Positions 63,120 through 64,000 of a stretch of DNA of 64,000 nucleotides are shown in pieces; within the stretch, counting starts at the first letter, position 1; each line of letters begins with the position of its first letter. Below the pieces are notes generated by a model. It was not told where the DNA came from and searched no databases. It saw only the letters and a program-made list of their open reading frames with translations. The position numbers and the translations under genes are program-made. Origin of the DNA: an uncultured Gellertiella sp. (GTDB lineage Bacteria; Pseudomonadota; Alphaproteobacteria; Rhizobiales; Rhizobiaceae). The stretch spans positions 2,324,001 through 2,388,000 of the forward strand of contig NZ_OY735139.1 in the NCBI RefSeq assembly GCF_963457605.1. The letters run 5' to 3'.

Positions 63120-64000
63120 TCAGGCCCTGAGGCGCTCGTTCTTCGCGTCCCAGACGACGTCGGGAAGCACCCGGGCCTTGCGGCGTTCGGTGAACATCAG
63201 CACTTCAAGCTCGGTGCCGGGCTCCATCTTCGACGGATCGACATAGGCAAAGGCCAGCGACTTCTGCGTTGCATGGCCATAGCCGCCCGAGGTGGTCAGA
63301 CCGACAATCCTGTCACCGGCATAGACCGGCTCGTTGCCGAGGCAATCGGCGTCGGTTGCCTCCACTTCGAGATAGACGAGCTTCATCCGCTCGCCCGCCT
63401 GCTTGCGGCGCAGGCTGGCGTCGCGACCGATGAAGTCTTCCTTGTCGGTGCGGATGAACCGCTCCATCGAAGCTTCGAACATGTCGATTTCGGTGGTCAG
63501 TTCCGAACCCCAGCCGCGATAGGCCTTTTCCATGCGCAGCGAGTTCATCGCATAGGTGCCGAACAGCGCTATGCCATGCGGCTTGCCCGCCGCCATCAGG
63601 GCGTCGAATACCTTCGGCATCTCGGCCATCGGGCAATGCAGTTCCCAGCCAAGCTCGCCGACATAGTTGACGCGCAGCAGCCGCACGCCGGCAACACCTG
63701 CAACGGTTGCCTCCTTGCCCGTCAGCCAGCGGAAGCCGGCATTCGACAGATCCGTGTCCGTGCATGCCGAAAGCACGTCGCGGGCGCGCGGACCAGCCAG
63801 AACCAGCACGCCGAAATCATCGGTCGCATCGGTGATCGCGACATTCTCGCTGTCAAGCTTGCGCCAGGACAACTGGTCGAAATCGTGGTGCTGGGCAACC
63901 GCTGCCGACAGCACGTAGAAGTGATCGGCGGCAAGCCGGGTCACGGTGATTTCGGATTCGATGAAGCCGTTGGCATTGAGGAGATGGCCGAGAATGATGC
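63120..64000 (-). CDS. GcvT-domain dehydrogenase, C-terminal part
   Basis: Only the 3' part is inside the window; the frame runs off the edge at 64000. The visible sequence matches the folate-binding aminomethyltransferase (GcvT) domain found at the C-terminus of sarcosine/dimethylglycine dehydrogenase-like flavoproteins: LLNANGFIESEITVTRLAAD, VLAGPRARDVLSA, VNYVGELGWELH, GTYAMNSLRMEKAYRGWGSEL and the final GYGHATQKSLAFAYVD with RKARVLPDVVWDAKNERLR. The FAD domain would lie outside. A free-standing GcvT is less likely because the usual N-terminal start is not within view. Confidence 0.85.
   Translation of the reverse strand, partial: IILGHLLNANGFIESEITVTRLAADHFYVLSAAVAQHHDFDQLSWRKLDSENVAITDATDDFGVLVLAGPRARDVLSACTDTDLSNAGFRWLTGKEATVAGVAGVRLLRVNYVGELGWELHCPMAEMPKVFDALMAAGKPHGIALFGTYAMNSLRMEKAYRGWGSELTTEIDMFEASMERFIRTDKEDFIGRDASLRRKQAGERMKLVYLEVEATDADCLGNEPVYAGDRIVGLTTSGGYGHATQKSLAFAYVDPSKMEPGTELEVLMFTERRKARVLPDVVWDAKNERLRA

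Overview
The window is GC-rich, gene-dense chromosomal DNA from an alphaproteobacterium, most likely a member of the Rhizobiaceae (Rhizobium/Agrobacterium/Shinella/Ensifer group). Reasons: the rimP-nusA-ylxR-infB-rbfA-truB translation cluster with a YlxR domain fused to an L7Ae-like domain, a membrane-anchored CycM-type cytochrome c, a DnaX lacking most zinc-module cysteines, a small SRP RNA, a dnaK heat-shock promoter of the rhizobial RpoH type, and a three-hairpin small RNA with CCUCCUCCC loops (the 'cuckoo'/alpha-r14 type known from Rhizobiales). Almost everything is core chromosome; no prophage, insertion-sequence transposase, CRISPR array or rRNA/tRNA gene was seen.

Layout. 1-9.5 kb (minus): rimP leader attenuator, rimP, nusA, ylxR, infB, rbfA, truB, a secreted alpha/beta hydrolase and rpsO. 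9.5-15.9 kb: MltB-type lytic transglycosylase, recR, a MOSC gene on the opposite strand, the YbaB/EbfC nucleoid protein, dnaX, the SRP RNA, then HIT and nudC on plus. 16-25.8 kb: a membrane diguanylate cyclase, pheA, kdsB, cycM, an AEC permease ending inside a pentamer repeat, a PfkB sugar/adenosine kinase, an SH3 protein, a D-2-hydroxyacid dehydrogenase, a ThiF/MoeB-like E1 enzyme and recF. 25.9-38.9 kb: a GGDEF-EAL protein, a large autotransporter, dnaJ, dnaK with two candidate promoters, a class A PBP, and a GT4 glycosyltransferase coupled to a GINT1-like beta-propeller protein.

38.9-43.3 kb is the most structure-rich part: a 269-bp element with perfect 32-bp terminal inverted repeats, a YbaK-type deacylase, a three-hairpin anti-Shine-Dalgarno small RNA, a second possible small RNA, an M20 dipeptidase, a MarR regulator with a palindromic operator, and a pair of perfect hairpins with G-rich (plus) or C-rich (minus) loops. 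43.3-53.5 kb: polA, an orphan pcaD-like enol-lactonase, then a minus-strand run mepA, mgsA, glk, an MsbA-like ABC exporter, dapB and gpmA. 53.7-61.2 kb: the yejABEF peptide importer and ghrA; a toxin-antitoxin-like pair lies inside this operon between yejE and yejF, and its PIN-domain partner has lost its central part. 61.3-64 kb: pncB, an ArsC/Spx-family protein and the C-terminal part of a GcvT-domain enzyme that runs off the window.

How the genes work together: the window is dominated by translation and ribosome assembly, DNA replication/repair (dnaX, recR, recF, polA), envelope synthesis and turnover (kdsB, PBP1A, MltB, MepA, GT4), peptide uptake, protein folding and c-di-GMP signalling. 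The most unusual items are the small-RNA-like structures at 40.1 kb and 42.7 kb, the toxin-antitoxin remnant translationally chained to yejF, and the 32-bp inverted-repeat element.
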